From positions 124,001 to 188,000 of the forward strand of contig CAVWYD010000013.1 in the NCBI GenBank assembly GCA_963759055.1: a DNA stretch of 64,000 nucleotides, given 5' to 3'. A program made the translations under genes and the position numbers. Source of the stretch: Thiosocius sp963759055 (lineage in GTDB: Bacteria > Pseudomonadota > Gammaproteobacteria > Chromatiales > Chromatiaceae). How positions within the stretch are numbered: the stretch's first letter is position 1; the number at the start of each line of letters is the position of its first letter. Positions 41,281 to 49,911 of the stretch are shown here, piece after piece. The notes under the pieces were generated by a model. The model had not been told where the DNA came from and did not search any database. It was given only the letters and a program-made list of their open reading frames with translations.

Positions 41281-42495
41281 TCAGTAAATGAGTGACATGG
41301 CCTGGCGGACCTCGTGCATGGTCTCACCGGCCACAATGCGTGCACGCTCGCAGCCTTCGTCGATGATGTCGCGAACCAACTCAGGCTTTTCAGCATATTC
41401 CTTGCCGCGCTCCTGCATCGGCCTGAGTTCGGCCAACACGGCATCGATTACGGGCTGCTTGCAGTCGATGCAACCGATACCGGCGGAACGACAGCCTTCC
41501 TGCACCCAATCCTTCGTACCCTGATCCGAATACACCTCATGGAACTGCCACACCGGGCAGACCGCCGGGTCACCGGGGTCGGTGCGTCGCACCCGTGCCG
41601 GATCGGTCGGCATGGTACGCATCTGTTTCTCCACATCTTCCGGCCGTGCGTCCAGGGGAATGGTATTGCCGTAGGATTTGGACATCTTCTGGCCATCCAG
41701 CCCGGGCATCTTGGATGCCTTGGTCAACAGGGGCTGGGGTTCTGGAAGGATCACCTTACCGCCACCCTCGAGATACCCGAACAGGCGGTCGCGATCGGCC
41801 GTGCCGATGTTCTGCTGCGACTCCAGCAGGGCCCGGGCGGCTGCCAGCGCCTCACCGTCACCCTGCTCCTGAAAGGCACGCCGATAGTTTTTGTAAGCCT
41901 TGGCGTTTTTCTTGCCCATTTTCTGGACCGCCTGCTCGGCCTTTTCCTCGAAACCGGGCTCGCGTCCGTATATATGGTTGAATCGACGCGCCACCTCGCG
42001 CGTCAGTTCGACGTGTACCACCTGGTCCTCGCCCACCGGCACCATGCCCGCACGGTAGACCAGGATGTCCGCCGACTGCAGCAGCGGGTAGCCGAGAAAG
42101 CCATAGGTCGAGAGGTCCTTTTCCTTGAGCTTCTCCTGCTGATCCTTGTAGGTCGGCACCCGCTCCAGCCAGCCGAGCGGCGTGATCATCGACAGCAGCA
42201 GATGCAGTTCGGCATGTTCGGGCACATGTGACTGCACGAACAAAGTTGCCTCCTCCGGATTCACCCCGGCCGCCAGCCAGTCAATCACCATGTCCCGGGT
42301 ACTCTGCGGGACCATGCTCGGATCGTCATAGTGGGTGGTCAGTGCATGCCAGTCGGCGACAAAGAAGAAACACTCATACTCGTGCTGCAGTTCGACCCAG
42401 TTTTTCAGAACGCCGTGGTAGTGACCCAGATGCAGGCGACCTGTGGGACGCATGCCGGACAGGACCCGCGCATGTTGTGCAGCTACAGCAACCAA
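41281..42495 (-). CDS. trpS: Tryptophanyl-tRNA synthetase
   Basis: Class I aminoacyl-tRNA synthetase charging tRNA-Trp. 404 residues with HIGH-type motif HLGHYHG (about 22-28) and KMSKS-type motif in DGQKMSKSYGN. It is longer than E. coli TrpS (334 residues) because of an insertion between about 170 and 260 (KKNAKAYKNYRRAFQEQ and GYLEGGGKVILPEPQ), and it has a cysteine pair near the C-terminus (GCIDCKQP); this longer form is known in several proteobacteria. Start is TTG 42495 with AGGAGA five bases upstream, a convincing site. Part of the trpS-scpA-scpB-rluB operon. Confidence 0.95.
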   Translation of the reverse strand: MVAVAAQHARVLSGMRPTGRLHLGHYHGVLKNWVELQHEYECFFFVADWHALTTHYDDPSMVPQSTRDMVIDWLAAGVNPEEATLFVQSHVPEHAELHLLLSMITPLGWLERVPTYKDQQEKLKEKDLSTYGFLGYPLLQSADILVYRAGMVPVGEDQVVHVELTREVARRFNHIYGREPGFEEKAEQAVQKMGKKNAKAYKNYRRAFQEQGDGEALAAARALLESQQNIGTADRDRLFGYLEGGGKVILPEPQPLLTKASKMPGLDGQKMSKSYGNTIPLDARPEDVEKQMRTMPTDPARVRRTDPGDPAVCPVWQFHEVYSDQGTKDWVQEGCRSAGIGCIDCKQPVIDAVLAELRPMQERGKEYAEKPELVRDIIDEGCERARIVAGETMHEVRQAMSLIY

Positions 42496-42504
42496 GAGAC
42501 TCTC

Positions 42505-43185
42505 CTAGGGAAACAAGGTGGGCAGTATACCCAACACCAGCTCAGAACCGGGCAACAGCTGGATCGACCCGAAAACCACCGGCCCCAATATCATGCCCAC
42601 GAAGCCACTGATCAGCAGCAGGATCAGAATGATCATGCCAAATGGCTCGATGCGGGCGTATACACGGGCCGCCGCCATCGGCAGCAGACCGGTCACGACG
42701 CGGCCGCCGTCCAGCGGCGGTACCGGCAGGAGATTGATCGCCATCAGCACCAGATTGACGAAAACACCGGCTACCGCCATCAGCAGCAGCGGCTCAGCGA
42801 CGGCCGGCATCGAGTGCACCAGCTTATGTGCCAGAAGCATGATGGCGGTCCAGCCCAGCGCCATGACAAGGTTCACGGCCGGCCCCGCCGCCGCAACGAT
42901 CGCCATGTCGCGTTTCGGTGAATGCAGCCTGCGCACAGACACCGGCACCGGCTTGGCCCAGCCGATCAGAAAACCGGTGAAACTGAGCATCAACAGAGGC
43001 ACCAGTATCGTACCCACCGGATCGATATGCGGGATGGGATTGAAGGTGATCCGACCCAGCTGACGTGCGGTCGGATCACCCAGACGATCGGCCACCCAAC
43101 CATGAGCGGCCTCATGCACGGTAACGGCAAAGATCAGTGGCAGGGCCCATACGGCAACGCGCTGGACCAGAGTGAGTTCATCCAT
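42505..43185 (-). CDS. Site-2 protease family zinc metalloprotease (M50, YwhC type)
   Basis: Polytopic membrane protease of 226 residues. Zinc ligands are in VTVHEAAHGW (HExxH-like: HEAAH, about 23-27) and in LLPVPPLDGGRVV (Asp of the second motif). Helices at about 9-28, 53-75, 95-115, 130-155 and 180-205. YwhC-type members are shorter than RseP and lack PDZ domains; substrates are unknown. It lies nine bases upstream of trpS on the same strand, matching the common site-2 protease-trpS-scpA-scpB arrangement. Confidence 0.92.
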   Translation of the reverse strand: MDELTLVQRVAVWALPLIFAVTVHEAAHGWVADRLGDPTARQLGRITFNPIPHIDPVGTILVPLLMLSFTGFLIGWAKPVPVSVRRLHSPKRDMAIVAAAGPAVNLVMALGWTAIMLLAHKLVHSMPAVAEPLLLMAVAGVFVNLVLMAINLLPVPPLDGGRVVTGLLPMAAARVYARIEPFGMIILILLLISGFVGMILGPVVFGSIQLLPGSELVLGILPTLFP

Positions 43186-43306
43186 GGGCGGGCATTATAT
43201 CTCCGGGCGGTGCCGGGGGCGCGGATGATGCGGCCTGAGCGTGGTTTTACAGGAATCCCGGCCGAATCTGATCGCGGACGGCCGTCGCATTCGAAAAACT
43301 GACGGC

Positions 43307-43930
43307 TCAGGCCTCGAACAACGATACATCGCCTTTGCCTACGCGCAGCACCCTCGGAGGGTCCTCGCTCAGGTCGATCACACTGGTCGGTTCAAAACCG
43401 CAGTAACCGCCATCGATGATCAGATCCACACTGTGTCCAAGGGTCTGATTCATTTCGTAGGGGTCCATCATCGGCATATCTTCACCGGGCAATATCAAGG
43501 TGCTGCTCAACAAGGGTTCATACAGCTCCTCCAACAGATCCTGAGCCACCCGGTTGTCCGGGATTCTCACACCGATGGTCTTGCGCTTGGCATGCATCAG
43601 ACGCTTGGGAACCTGCTTGGTCGCCATGAGGATGAAGGTGTAAGGCCCGGGCGTCAGGTTCTTGATCAGACGATGGGCCTGATTGTCGAGCTTGGTATAG
43701 GCAGACAGTTCCGACAGGCTCCGGCCGATCAGGGTGAAATTGTGATCGTCACTCAGGCGTCGGATCCGGCGGATACGATCCATCGCCGACTTGTTACCGA
43801 TCTGGCAGCCGATCGCATAACTCGAGTCGGTCGGGTAAATGACCACGCCACCTTGACGGATGATCTCTACAGCCTGCCGTATCAGGCGCACCTGAGGATT
43901 ATCAGGGTGAATCTGAAAAAACTGTGACAT
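43307..43930 (-). CDS. yciO: Threonylcarbamoyl-AMP synthase-like protein YciO
   Basis: 207-residue SUA5/YrdC/YciO-fold protein with GGVVIYPTDSSYAIGC (about 27-42), KNLTPGPYTFIL and RIPDNRVAQDLLEEL. TsaC/Sua5 members make the t6A precursor; YciO is the paralogue whose own role is less clear, though it binds similar ligands. The next gene is rnm (yciV), as in E. coli where yciO and yciV are neighbours. ATG 43930, with rnm ending nine bases above it. Confidence 0.93.
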   Translation of the reverse strand: MSQFFQIHPDNPQVRLIRQAVEIIRQGGVVIYPTDSSYAIGCQIGNKSAMDRIRRIRRLSDDHNFTLIGRSLSELSAYTKLDNQAHRLIKNLTPGPYTFILMATKQVPKRLMHAKRKTIGVRIPDNRVAQDLLEELYEPLLSSTLILPGEDMPMMDPYEMNQTLGHSVDLIIDGGYCGFEPTSVIDLSEDPPRVLRVGKGDVSLFEA

Positions 43931-43938
43931 CTTTTAAT

Positions 43939-44781
43939 TCAATGGCTTATTGGCCAATCCTTCCAAACTGCTTTACATCCATCGGGCAGCTTGGGCAGCC
44001 TACCCAGTTCAATCCAGGGGTGCTCGGGACCGTGATAGTCGGACCCGGCAGATGCGAGCAGGCCAAAATCGCGCGCATGCCGGGCCATGGTGAAATAATC
44101 GTCACGGCTGTGACTGCCCGAAACCACTTCCAGCGCCTCCCCACCCGCATCGGTGAATTCTTTGATCAGGCGCCGCAGCTTGCTGCGTGTAATTGGATAG
44201 CGCGCCGGGTGTGCAATGACGGCCTGACCACCCGCTTCCCGGATCCAGCGCACCGCATCCTCAAGCTCTGCCCACTGTCCGGCTACGAACCCCGGTTTGC
44301 CGTTGACCAGAAAGCGGCGAAAAACCCCCCGCAGGTCCCGTGCATGCCGTTCTTGCACGAGAAATCGTGCAAAGTGCGTGCGGCTGATAAGCCGCCCGTT
44401 GGAGAATGCCAGAGCTCCCTCGAAAGCGCCGTGGATACCATGTTTTGCCAGGCGACGCCCGATCTCTTCTGCCCGCCAGTCCCGGAACTCGCGCAGACGG
44501 GCCAGCCCACTATCCAAAACCTGGCTGTCCGGCGCCACGCCAAGGCCGACGATGTGCACGGTGATGCCCAGCCAGGTCACCGAGACTTCCACCCCCGGCA
44601 CGAACTCAAGCCTGAGCTTGCGCGCCTCAGCACCCGCCTCCTGCAATCCTTCCAGGGTGTCGTGATCGGTCAGGGCCATGACCTCTACACCCGCGGCATG
44701 CGCACGCCGCATCAGCTCCGACGGTGACAAGGTACCGTCCGAGGCCGTGGAATGTGCATGCAGATCGTAGTGCGTTGGCAT
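43939..44781 (-). CDS. rnm: PHP-domain 3',5'-nucleoside bisphosphate phosphatase / RNase AM
   Basis: PHP-family metal-dependent hydrolase of 280 residues (YciV/RNase AM). Metal ligands are seen in YDLHAHSTASDG (HxH) and MALTDHDTLEG, AVIAHPARY, and SAGSDYHGPEH near the end. The E. coli enzyme hydrolyses pAp and trims 5' ends of rRNA. The ATG at 44781 (MPTHYDLHAHS) is preferred; the frame extends another 27 codons upstream but into repeat-like DNA. Followed by yciO. Confidence 0.94.
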   Translation of the reverse strand: MPTHYDLHAHSTASDGTLSPSELMRRAHAAGVEVMALTDHDTLEGLQEAGAEARKLRLEFVPGVEVSVTWLGITVHIVGLGVAPDSQVLDSGLARLREFRDWRAEEIGRRLAKHGIHGAFEGALAFSNGRLISRTHFARFLVQERHARDLRGVFRRFLVNGKPGFVAGQWAELEDAVRWIREAGGQAVIAHPARYPITRSKLRRLIKEFTDAGGEALEVVSGSHSRDDYFTMARHARDFGLLASAGSDYHGPEHPWIELGRLPKLPDGCKAVWKDWPISH

Positions 44782-44805
44782 GGGGGCGGATTCTAACAGG
44801 ATGCT

Positions 44806-44940
44806 AGTGGGCCATGCGGGAAGTTCGGTAACCCACAGCCAGTACACAAGCCGGGTTGGCAAGGCACGCGAGCGCAGGACTGGCCGTCGCCAATTCCAGC
44901 AAGTGCAACGCGGTCAACATGGCTTGTGGGCTGGCCCGGA
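44806..44940. repeat. Degenerate fold-back repeat, possible relative of the mtnA/mtaD element
   Basis: The segment starts with CTAGTGGGCCATGCGGGAAG, similar to the left arm at 23437-23456, followed by TTCGGTAACCCAC in place of TTCTGTAATGCTC. Inner arms CCAGTACACAAGCCGGGTTG (about 44841-44860) and the imperfect complement near 44920-44937 could pair. No gene is predicted here. The relation to the 23.4-kb element is suggestive, not certain. Confidence 0.45.
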
Positions 44941-44998
44941 GGGAGCGCCTGCCTGGTGTTGGCTGAAGCCCCATGGATGCGTGTTAAACTTCGCTATC

Positions 44999-45733
44999 AT
45001 GAGTCTGCCTCCGGTCGATCTGACATACCTTCAGGAAAGATTTAGCGCGCTGGCGGCCCAGGTGCTAGAGGCCTGGGAGGCATCCGGCCACGCCAGTGAG
45101 GATGTGGACATGCCGGTCATGTTGAGCCAGGCCATGTCCCAGCTGATCGACTTGCTCAAACACATTCAGGACGAGCAGCATGACGGCAAGAGCGAGGCGG
45201 CGGAGATCAACACCCTCTGCGGTTACGGGTTGCACCTGGTGGAGGAACTCTCTCAACTGGCAGCGGGGCTGGATCAGAGGGGCCTGGCGGCCGAGATCGA
45301 ACAGCTGAGCCTGCCCTTTGCGTTGTGGTTTGCCCGCCATGGTGGCGAGATCAAGCTGTTGGCCCCGGTGGTCAACGCCCTGGCCTACTTTGCCAACCAG
45401 TCCAGCAATCCAACGGCGATGGCGATTCTTTACTCCCAGTGCTGCGAGCTGATCGAGGCAACCAGCCCCGTCTGCGAGGACTCCGCGGCCAACGACCCCG
45501 GGCACCCGTGGCGCCTGCTTCTCCTCAACCGGGCCATCGTCGCTACAAGGAGCCATAATCCGGAACTCATGGAACCGGCCTTCGATGCCATTGTCGAAAG
45601 CCTTCCGCAGGAGGCATTGCACTTCTTCAGCGAGGGCATGGAGCAGATGACCGTCATCGATTATCCTGCGCCTGTGCGCGAGGTCGTACGGCGCTACTTC
45701 TCCGCTTATGCCTCCCCCAGGCGTCTGCATTAG
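44999..45733 (+). CDS. Conserved hypothetical helical protein
   Basis: Not recognised. 244 residues from ATG 44999 (MSLPPVDLTYLQERF); the frame is open further upstream but crosses repeat-like DNA. The protein is almost entirely helical with no signal or membrane segment: SQAMSQLIDLLKHIQDEQHD, GYGLHLVEELSQLAAGLDQR, LLAPVVNALAYFANQSSNPT, and PQEALHFFSEGMEQMTVIDY. The pattern suggests TPR- or HEAT-like helical repeats. It is divergent from rnm and 30 bases upstream of yciB, so possibly co-transcribed with the yciB-yciI-parvulin genes. Confidence 0.75.
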   Translation: MSLPPVDLTYLQERFSALAAQVLEAWEASGHASEDVDMPVMLSQAMSQLIDLLKHIQDEQHDGKSEAAEINTLCGYGLHLVEELSQLAAGLDQRGLAAEIEQLSLPFALWFARHGGEIKLLAPVVNALAYFANQSSNPTAMAILYSQCCELIEATSPVCEDSAANDPGHPWRLLLLNRAIVATRSHNPELMEPAFDAIVESLPQEALHFFSEGMEQMTVIDYPAPVREVVRRYFSAYASPRRLH

Positions 45734-45763
45734 ACTCCCCGATAAAAGAGACCTTTTCCGCAG

Positions 45764-46312
45764 ATGAAAATGCTTGCTGACCTATTTCCGGTCATCCTCT
45801 TCTTTATCGCCTATCAGCTGTTCGACATCTATGTTGCAACCCAGGTTGCCATTGTCGCGGCGGGGCTGCAGGTCGCCTATCACAAGTTCCGGTATGGCCA
45901 GGTGGCGAATACTCAATGGCTTACTCTTGGTCTCCTGGTGGTTTTCGGCGGACTGACGCTGGCACTTCGCGACCCGACGTTCATCAAGTGGAAGCCCACA
46001 GTCGTGAACTGGCTTTTCGCAGGGGCATTTCTTGTCTCGCAAGTGTTCATGCGCCGCAGCCTGCTGCGCCGCATGATGGACCATGCGGTGGCCCTGCCCG
46101 ACGCCGTATGGCTGCGTCTCAACACCGCCTGGGTGCTGTTTTTTTTCAGCATGGGCGTCATCAATCTGTACGTTGCCTATAGCTATTCGGAACAGACCTG
46201 GGTCAATTTCAAATTGTTCGGATTCCTCGGGCTGACTCTCGCCTTCATGCTCGCACAGGGCTTTTACCTGGCCAGACATATGGAACCCCAAAACCCCACC
46301 ACAGAGGACTGA
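45764..46312 (+). CDS. yciB: Intracellular septation protein A (YciB)
   Basis: Inner-membrane protein of 182 residues with five predicted helices: about 3-20 (LADLFPVILFFIAYQLFD), 24-40, 52-68, 80-98, 120-137 and 150-170 give five or six spans. ATQVAIVAAGLQVAYHKFRY and GGLTLALRDPTFIKWKPTVV are typical of the YciB/IspZ family, which affects septation and envelope integrity by a mechanism still unclear. Followed four bases later by yciI, an order shared with many gammaproteobacteria. Confidence 0.95.
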   Translation: MKMLADLFPVILFFIAYQLFDIYVATQVAIVAAGLQVAYHKFRYGQVANTQWLTLGLLVVFGGLTLALRDPTFIKWKPTVVNWLFAGAFLVSQVFMRRSLLRRMMDHAVALPDAVWLRLNTAWVLFFFSMGVINLYVAYSYSEQTWVNFKLFGFLGLTLAFMLAQGFYLARHMEPQNPTTED

Positions 46313-46316
46313 AGTC

Positions 46317-46619
46317 ATGCTTTATTGCATTGTCGGCACCGACGTCGAAAATAGCCTGCCGCTGCGCAAGAGCGCGCGTGCGGCACACCTCGAACGTCTG
46401 ACGCGACTGCAACAAGAAGGCCGCCTGGTGGTCGCAGGCCCGAATCCCGCCATCGACAGCAACGATCCGGGCGAAGCCGGCTTCACCGGCAGCCTGATCG
46501 TGGCCGCATTCAACAGTCTCGATGAGGCCAGGGCCTGGGCCGACGCAGACCCGTATATCGATGCCGGCGTCTATGCCCAGGTCAGCGTCAAACCTTTCAA
46601 ACAGGTCTTTCCGCAATAG
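46317..46619 (+). CDS. yciI: YciI-family protein
   Basis: Small soluble ferredoxin-like-fold protein of 100 residues with the family features MLYCIVGTDVENSLPLRKSA, RAAHLERLTRLQQEGRLVVA, GSLIVAAFNSLDEARAWAD and DPYIDAGVYAQVSVKPFKQV. The conserved His-Asp pair (H24 and the D of ADPY) is present. YciI proteins are predicted enzymes of unknown role. Only four bases after yciB. Confidence 0.95.
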   Translation: MLYCIVGTDVENSLPLRKSARAAHLERLTRLQQEGRLVVAGPNPAIDSNDPGEAGFTGSLIVAAFNSLDEARAWADADPYIDAGVYAQVSVKPFKQVFPQ

Positions 46620-46648
46620 TATCCATACGGTATGAGGAGATATTGAGT

Positions 46649-47476
46649 ATGCGCAATTACATGATGCGGATGTCGGCACTGACATTTTGCCTCGGCCTTG
46701 CTTCCATGGTGCTGGCCCAGGAGCAGTCCGCGCCGCAGACATTGGTGAAAATCGATGATTTCGAGATCACAAACCTGCACTTTGCATTGTTTGCCAGTCA
46801 AACGGGGCGCAACCCGAAGGATGCTCAGGGACAGATAAGCCTGTTGAACGAGCTGGTGAATAATTTCATGGTCGCCAATTCGAAGCAGGGTCGGGAACTG
46901 GCTACTGATCCGGAAGTGGCAGCGGCACTCGAGGTGGCACGCGCGAGACTGGTCGCCCAGGCTTTTGTGCGCACCCAGCTTGACGGTGCCCCCGTCGACG
47001 AGGCACAGCTGCGCGCTTTGTATGATGCTGAGTACGCCAGTGCCGGCAAGGAATTCAAGGCCCGTCACATCCTGTTGGAAAATGAGGAAGACGCCAAGGC
47101 GGTGATTGTGGAACTTGACGGGGGCGCGGACTTTGCGACGCTGGCATCCGATCGTTCCACAGGCCCAAGCAAATCGGTCGGTGGTGATCTGGGCTGGTTC
47201 GAGGCTGATCAGATGGTCAGTGAGTTTTCCGAGGCCACCAAACTGCTTGCGGACGGCAGCTACAGCAAGACACCGGTTAAAACTCGCTTCGGCTGGCACG
47301 TCATTCTGCGTGAAGAGAGTCGGGAGTTGCCGCCACCGGATTTCGAGACCGTGAAACCCCAACTCGAAAAGCAGATTCAGCAGCAAAAAATCGCAGATGC
47401 CATTGGCACCATCCGCGAAAACACGCGCATAGAGGTGCAGGCACCGGACCAACCCACCGCGGATAAAAAGGAATAA
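46649..47476 (+). CDS. Periplasmic peptidyl-prolyl isomerase, parvulin (PpiC) type
   Basis: 275 residues: signal peptide (about 1-23, MSALTFCLGLASMVLAQEQ), an N-terminal SurA-like helical chaperone part (about 25-125), then one parvulin domain (about 130-228) with FKARHILLENEEDAKAVIVE, FATLASDRSTGPSKSVGGDL and GWFEADQMVSEF, GWHVIL. Likely assists folding of exported proteins. ATG 46649 is chosen over TTG 46643 because AGGAG then sits nine bases away; both are possible. Ends with a strong terminator. Confidence 0.92.
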   Translation: MRNYMMRMSALTFCLGLASMVLAQEQSAPQTLVKIDDFEITNLHFALFASQTGRNPKDAQGQISLLNELVNNFMVANSKQGRELATDPEVAAALEVARARLVAQAFVRTQLDGAPVDEAQLRALYDAEYASAGKEFKARHILLENEEDAKAVIVELDGGADFATLASDRSTGPSKSVGGDLGWFEADQMVSEFSEATKLLADGSYSKTPVKTRFGWHVILREESRELPPPDFETVKPQLEKQIQQQKIADAIGTIRENTRIEVQAPDQPTADKKE

Positions 47477-47490
47477 GCCGTCCAAAAAAA

Positions 47491-47517
47491 GCCCACGATC
47501 TCGTGGGCTTTTTATTT
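47491..47517. terminator. Bidirectional rho-independent terminator
   Basis: GCCCACGA (47491-47498), two-base spacer, TCGTGGGC (47501-47508), followed by TTTTTATTT on the plus strand and preceded by AAAAAAA, giving a U-run on the minus strand as well. It closes the parvulin gene and the convergent 96-residue gene. Confidence 0.95.
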
Positions 47518-47541
47518 CGACTGGCCGGGCCCTTTCCCCCG

Positions 47542-47832
47542 TCAGTCTTCGGTGTCCATCTCGCGCTTGCCGACCTTTCCGATAGGCACCACCTTTGCCG
47601 CGGGCGGCTCGTCCGTATAGTACGGCTGCTCCTGGGTGGCGCCGGCAGCATCCGCCAGTTCGCGCTCACGCAGCGAGATCAGACCGAGACAATGACGCAC
47701 GTCTTCGATGGTCTGGTCTGTCAACGGGTGTTTCATGGCCTTACTGGGCGGCGTCGTATCCTTGATGATCTGCGCCAGAACCTTGCGCATCACCAGCAGA
47801 ATTTCACGTTCTTTTTTGCTTGTATCCCTCAT
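47542..47832 (-). CDS. Conserved hypothetical protein, 96 residues
   Basis: Not recognised. Soluble, helical first half (SKKEREILLVMRKVLAQIIK, then HPLTDQTIEDVRHCLGLISL) and a disordered charged tail ending KVGKREMDTED. No signal peptide. ATG 47832 is the only good start. It lies between rpoS (about 120 bases upstream, same strand) and a bidirectional terminator 25 bases after its stop. The organisation suggests a single small transcript or read-through from rpoS. Confidence 0.75.
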   Translation of the reverse strand: MRDTSKKEREILLVMRKVLAQIIKDTTPPSKAMKHPLTDQTIEDVRHCLGLISLRERELADAAGATQEQPYYTDEPPAAKVVPIGKVGKREMDTED

Positions 47833-47952
47833 TGCGATCCTGACTCCAAGGCTTAGATTTCATGTGTGTCCAATCAAGCCCGCACGATAGCCGAATCAGT
47901 GATCCGGAAACCACGCCCGCTACAGGCCAATGGGGCATGCGCTACCTACGTT

Positions 47953-48993
47953 CTATTTGAAGATCGTATCGATCGAGAACCCGTCCTGCTCCAGGATCCC
48001 ACGCAGGCGTTTGAGCGCATCCATCTGAATCTGCCTGACCCTCTCGCGTGTCACACCGAGCTCATTTGCCACCTGTTCGAGCGTCGAATTTTCGTAGCCG
48101 TGCAGGCCAAACCGGCGCTCAACCACCTCGCGCTGCTTGTCGTTCAGCTTGGACAACCAGTCGTCGAGATGGCCCGAAAGATCATCCGCCTGGATATGCT
48201 CGGTAGGATCTTTTGCGTTCTCATCGGCAATGGTATCGAGCAGGGGCTTGTCCGCATCTTTACCATAGGGGGTGTCGACCGAGGTAACGCGCTCGTTGAG
48301 ACCGAGCATACGCTTCACCTCGTCAATCGGACGATCGAGCAGGTCGGCGATCTCCTCCGCAGTGGGTTCGTGGTCAAGTTTCTGCGTAAGCTGTCGTGCC
48401 GCACGCAGATACACGTTGATCTCTTTGACCACGTGTATGGGCAGCCGAATAGTGCGCGTCTGATTCATGATTGCGCGTTCTATGGTCTGGCGAATCCACC
48501 AGGTCGCGTAGGTCGAAAAACGAAATCCCCTTTCGGGATCGAATTTCTCGACGGCACGAATCAAACCAAGGTTGCCCTCTTCGATCAGATCGAGCAGTGC
48601 CAGGCCGCGATTCATGTAGCGGCGTGCAATCTTCACCACGAGACGCAGATTGCACTCGATCATCCGGCGACGGGCTGCTGCATCCCCCTTCTGCGCAAGA
48701 CGAGAATAGTAGACCTCTTCTTCAGCGGTCAGGAGCTTGGAAAAACCGATCTCGTTGAGGTAAAGACGGGTCGCATCGAGCTGACTGTCGGGAACATCCC
48801 CGGCCACATACTTCTTGTCGCCATCGCCGGACGGTCCTGCGGCTGGCGTCGGTTTGGCGCTGGTGTCCTCGACAGCTATCTCTACGTCGATGGCGGCATC
48901 GATATCCACATCGACGTCATCATCCTTACCGCCATCAACGGCTTTGATGTCTTCAACAACGTCCGCATCGACTTCGTCGCGCTTTGCGGGCAT
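47953..48993 (-). CDS. rpoS: RNA polymerase sigma factor RpoS
   Basis: General stress / stationary-phase sigma-70-family factor. 346 residues with an acidic N-terminal extension (about 1-60, many Asp/Val), region 1.2 (DATRLYLNEIGFSKLLTAEE), region 2 (NLRLVVKIARRYMNRGLALL, GFRFSTYATWWIRQTIERAI), region 3, and region 4 with GVTRERVRQIQMDALKRLRG. Length and order (nlpD upstream) separate it from RpoD and RpoH. ATG 48993 has GAGGGGGC just upstream. In many gammaproteobacteria the rpoS promoter lies within nlpD; this arrangement is kept. Confidence 0.97.
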   Translation of the reverse strand: MPAKRDEVDADVVEDIKAVDGGKDDDVDVDIDAAIDVEIAVEDTSAKPTPAAGPSGDGDKKYVAGDVPDSQLDATRLYLNEIGFSKLLTAEEEVYYSRLAQKGDAAARRRMIECNLRLVVKIARRYMNRGLALLDLIEEGNLGLIRAVEKFDPERGFRFSTYATWWIRQTIERAIMNQTRTIRLPIHVVKEINVYLRAARQLTQKLDHEPTAEEIADLLDRPIDEVKRMLGLNERVTSVDTPYGKDADKPLLDTIADENAKDPTEHIQADDLSGHLDDWLSKLNDKQREVVERRFGLHGYENSTLEQVANELGVTRERVRQIQMDALKRLRGILEQDGFSIDTIFK

Positions 48994-49048
48994 GCCCCCT
49001 CCGTCACTCTGTGATTACATCCGGTAAGCGCCCGGGAAACGTGAACGA

Positions 49049-49885
49049 TCATTTGCGCGGCAAAAGGCGCTCGGGATCGACAGGTTTACCGTCACGTCTT
49101 ATTTCAAAATGCAGCATCGGTTCACCGCTGTTCGCGGTTCCCATCTCTGCAATCTTTTTACCTTTGGTGACCTGATCGCCTTCTTTGACCAGGATCTTAC
49201 TGTTATGCCCGTAGGCACTCAGATAATTATCATTATGTTTGACGATGATAAGCCTGCCATAGCCGATCAGTCCACTACCGCTGTAGACAACCTTGCCGCC
49301 CTCTGCCGCCAGAACGGCCTTCCCGCTCTGACCTGTAATCTTTATCCCTTTGCGCAACGGATCCCCGGCCTTGAAACTCGATACAATTCGGCCGCGCACC
49401 GGCCAGCGCCATGCGAGTTTCTTTTTCGTTACCGGCTTCTTCTTGACCGGGCTGGGAGCAGGTCTTGTAGAGGGTTTGCTTGCAGCTCGAACGCGCGGCT
49501 CTTGTTTCGCCTTGGGTGCCGGCGCCGAGGGCGGCATTCTGCTCGCAACTGGCGGCGTCAGGCGCAGGACCTGTCCGGAATAGATGCGGTAAGGCGGACG
49601 TATGCCGTTCCAGCTGGCGATCAACCGGAAATCCACTCCATTCTGCCAGGCTATCGCGTAAAGGGTGTCGCCGCGTTGCACGCGGTAATGATCGGTGCGA
49701 ATAACGCTGCGCGATGGTTTGGGCGAGACGGTTTTTTGACCGCGCGATTCAACCGGGGCGCGCCAGGCTGCGGTGCAACCGGCCAGGCCCAGCGCAATCA
49801 ACACAAGCGCGCAGAGCAAAGGCCACCTTCTCCGCACGGAGCAAACGCATTTTTCAAATGGGACTCGGAAGGATTTCTGCTTCAA
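49049..49885 (-). CDS. nlpD: Murein hydrolase activator NlpD (LysM, M23 lipoprotein)
   Basis: Outer-membrane lipoprotein that activates amidase AmiC at division. 278 residues: signal with lipobox LAGC (about 33-36), LysM (about 67-110, HYRVQRGDTLYAIAWQNGVD), Pro/Lys-rich linker, and C-terminal M23/LytM domain (about 160-278) with YGRLIIVKHNDNYLSAYGHN and MLHFEIRRDGKPVDP. The first metal-binding His-x3-Asp motif of active M23 enzymes is missing and HLHF has become MLHF, so it should be catalytically inactive, as expected for NlpD. Start TTG 49885; GTG 49837 is possible. Next to rpoS. Confidence 0.93.
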   Translation of the reverse strand: MKQKSFRVPFEKCVCSVRRRWPLLCALVLIALGLAGCTAAWRAPVESRGQKTVSPKPSRSVIRTDHYRVQRGDTLYAIAWQNGVDFRLIASWNGIRPPYRIYSGQVLRLTPPVASRMPPSAPAPKAKQEPRVRAASKPSTRPAPSPVKKKPVTKKKLAWRWPVRGRIVSSFKAGDPLRKGIKITGQSGKAVLAAEGGKVVYSGSGLIGYGRLIIVKHNDNYLSAYGHNSKILVKEGDQVTKGKKIAEMGTANSGEPMLHFEIRRDGKPVDPERLLPRK

Positions 49886-49911
49886 GACTTCCGCTTCTGC
49901 ACCGAATTCAA

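Noticed and set aside
43939..44862. rnm starting 27 codons earlier
   Set aside because: The added part lies in repeat-like DNA, and MPTHYDLHAHS is the normal start of the PHP domain.
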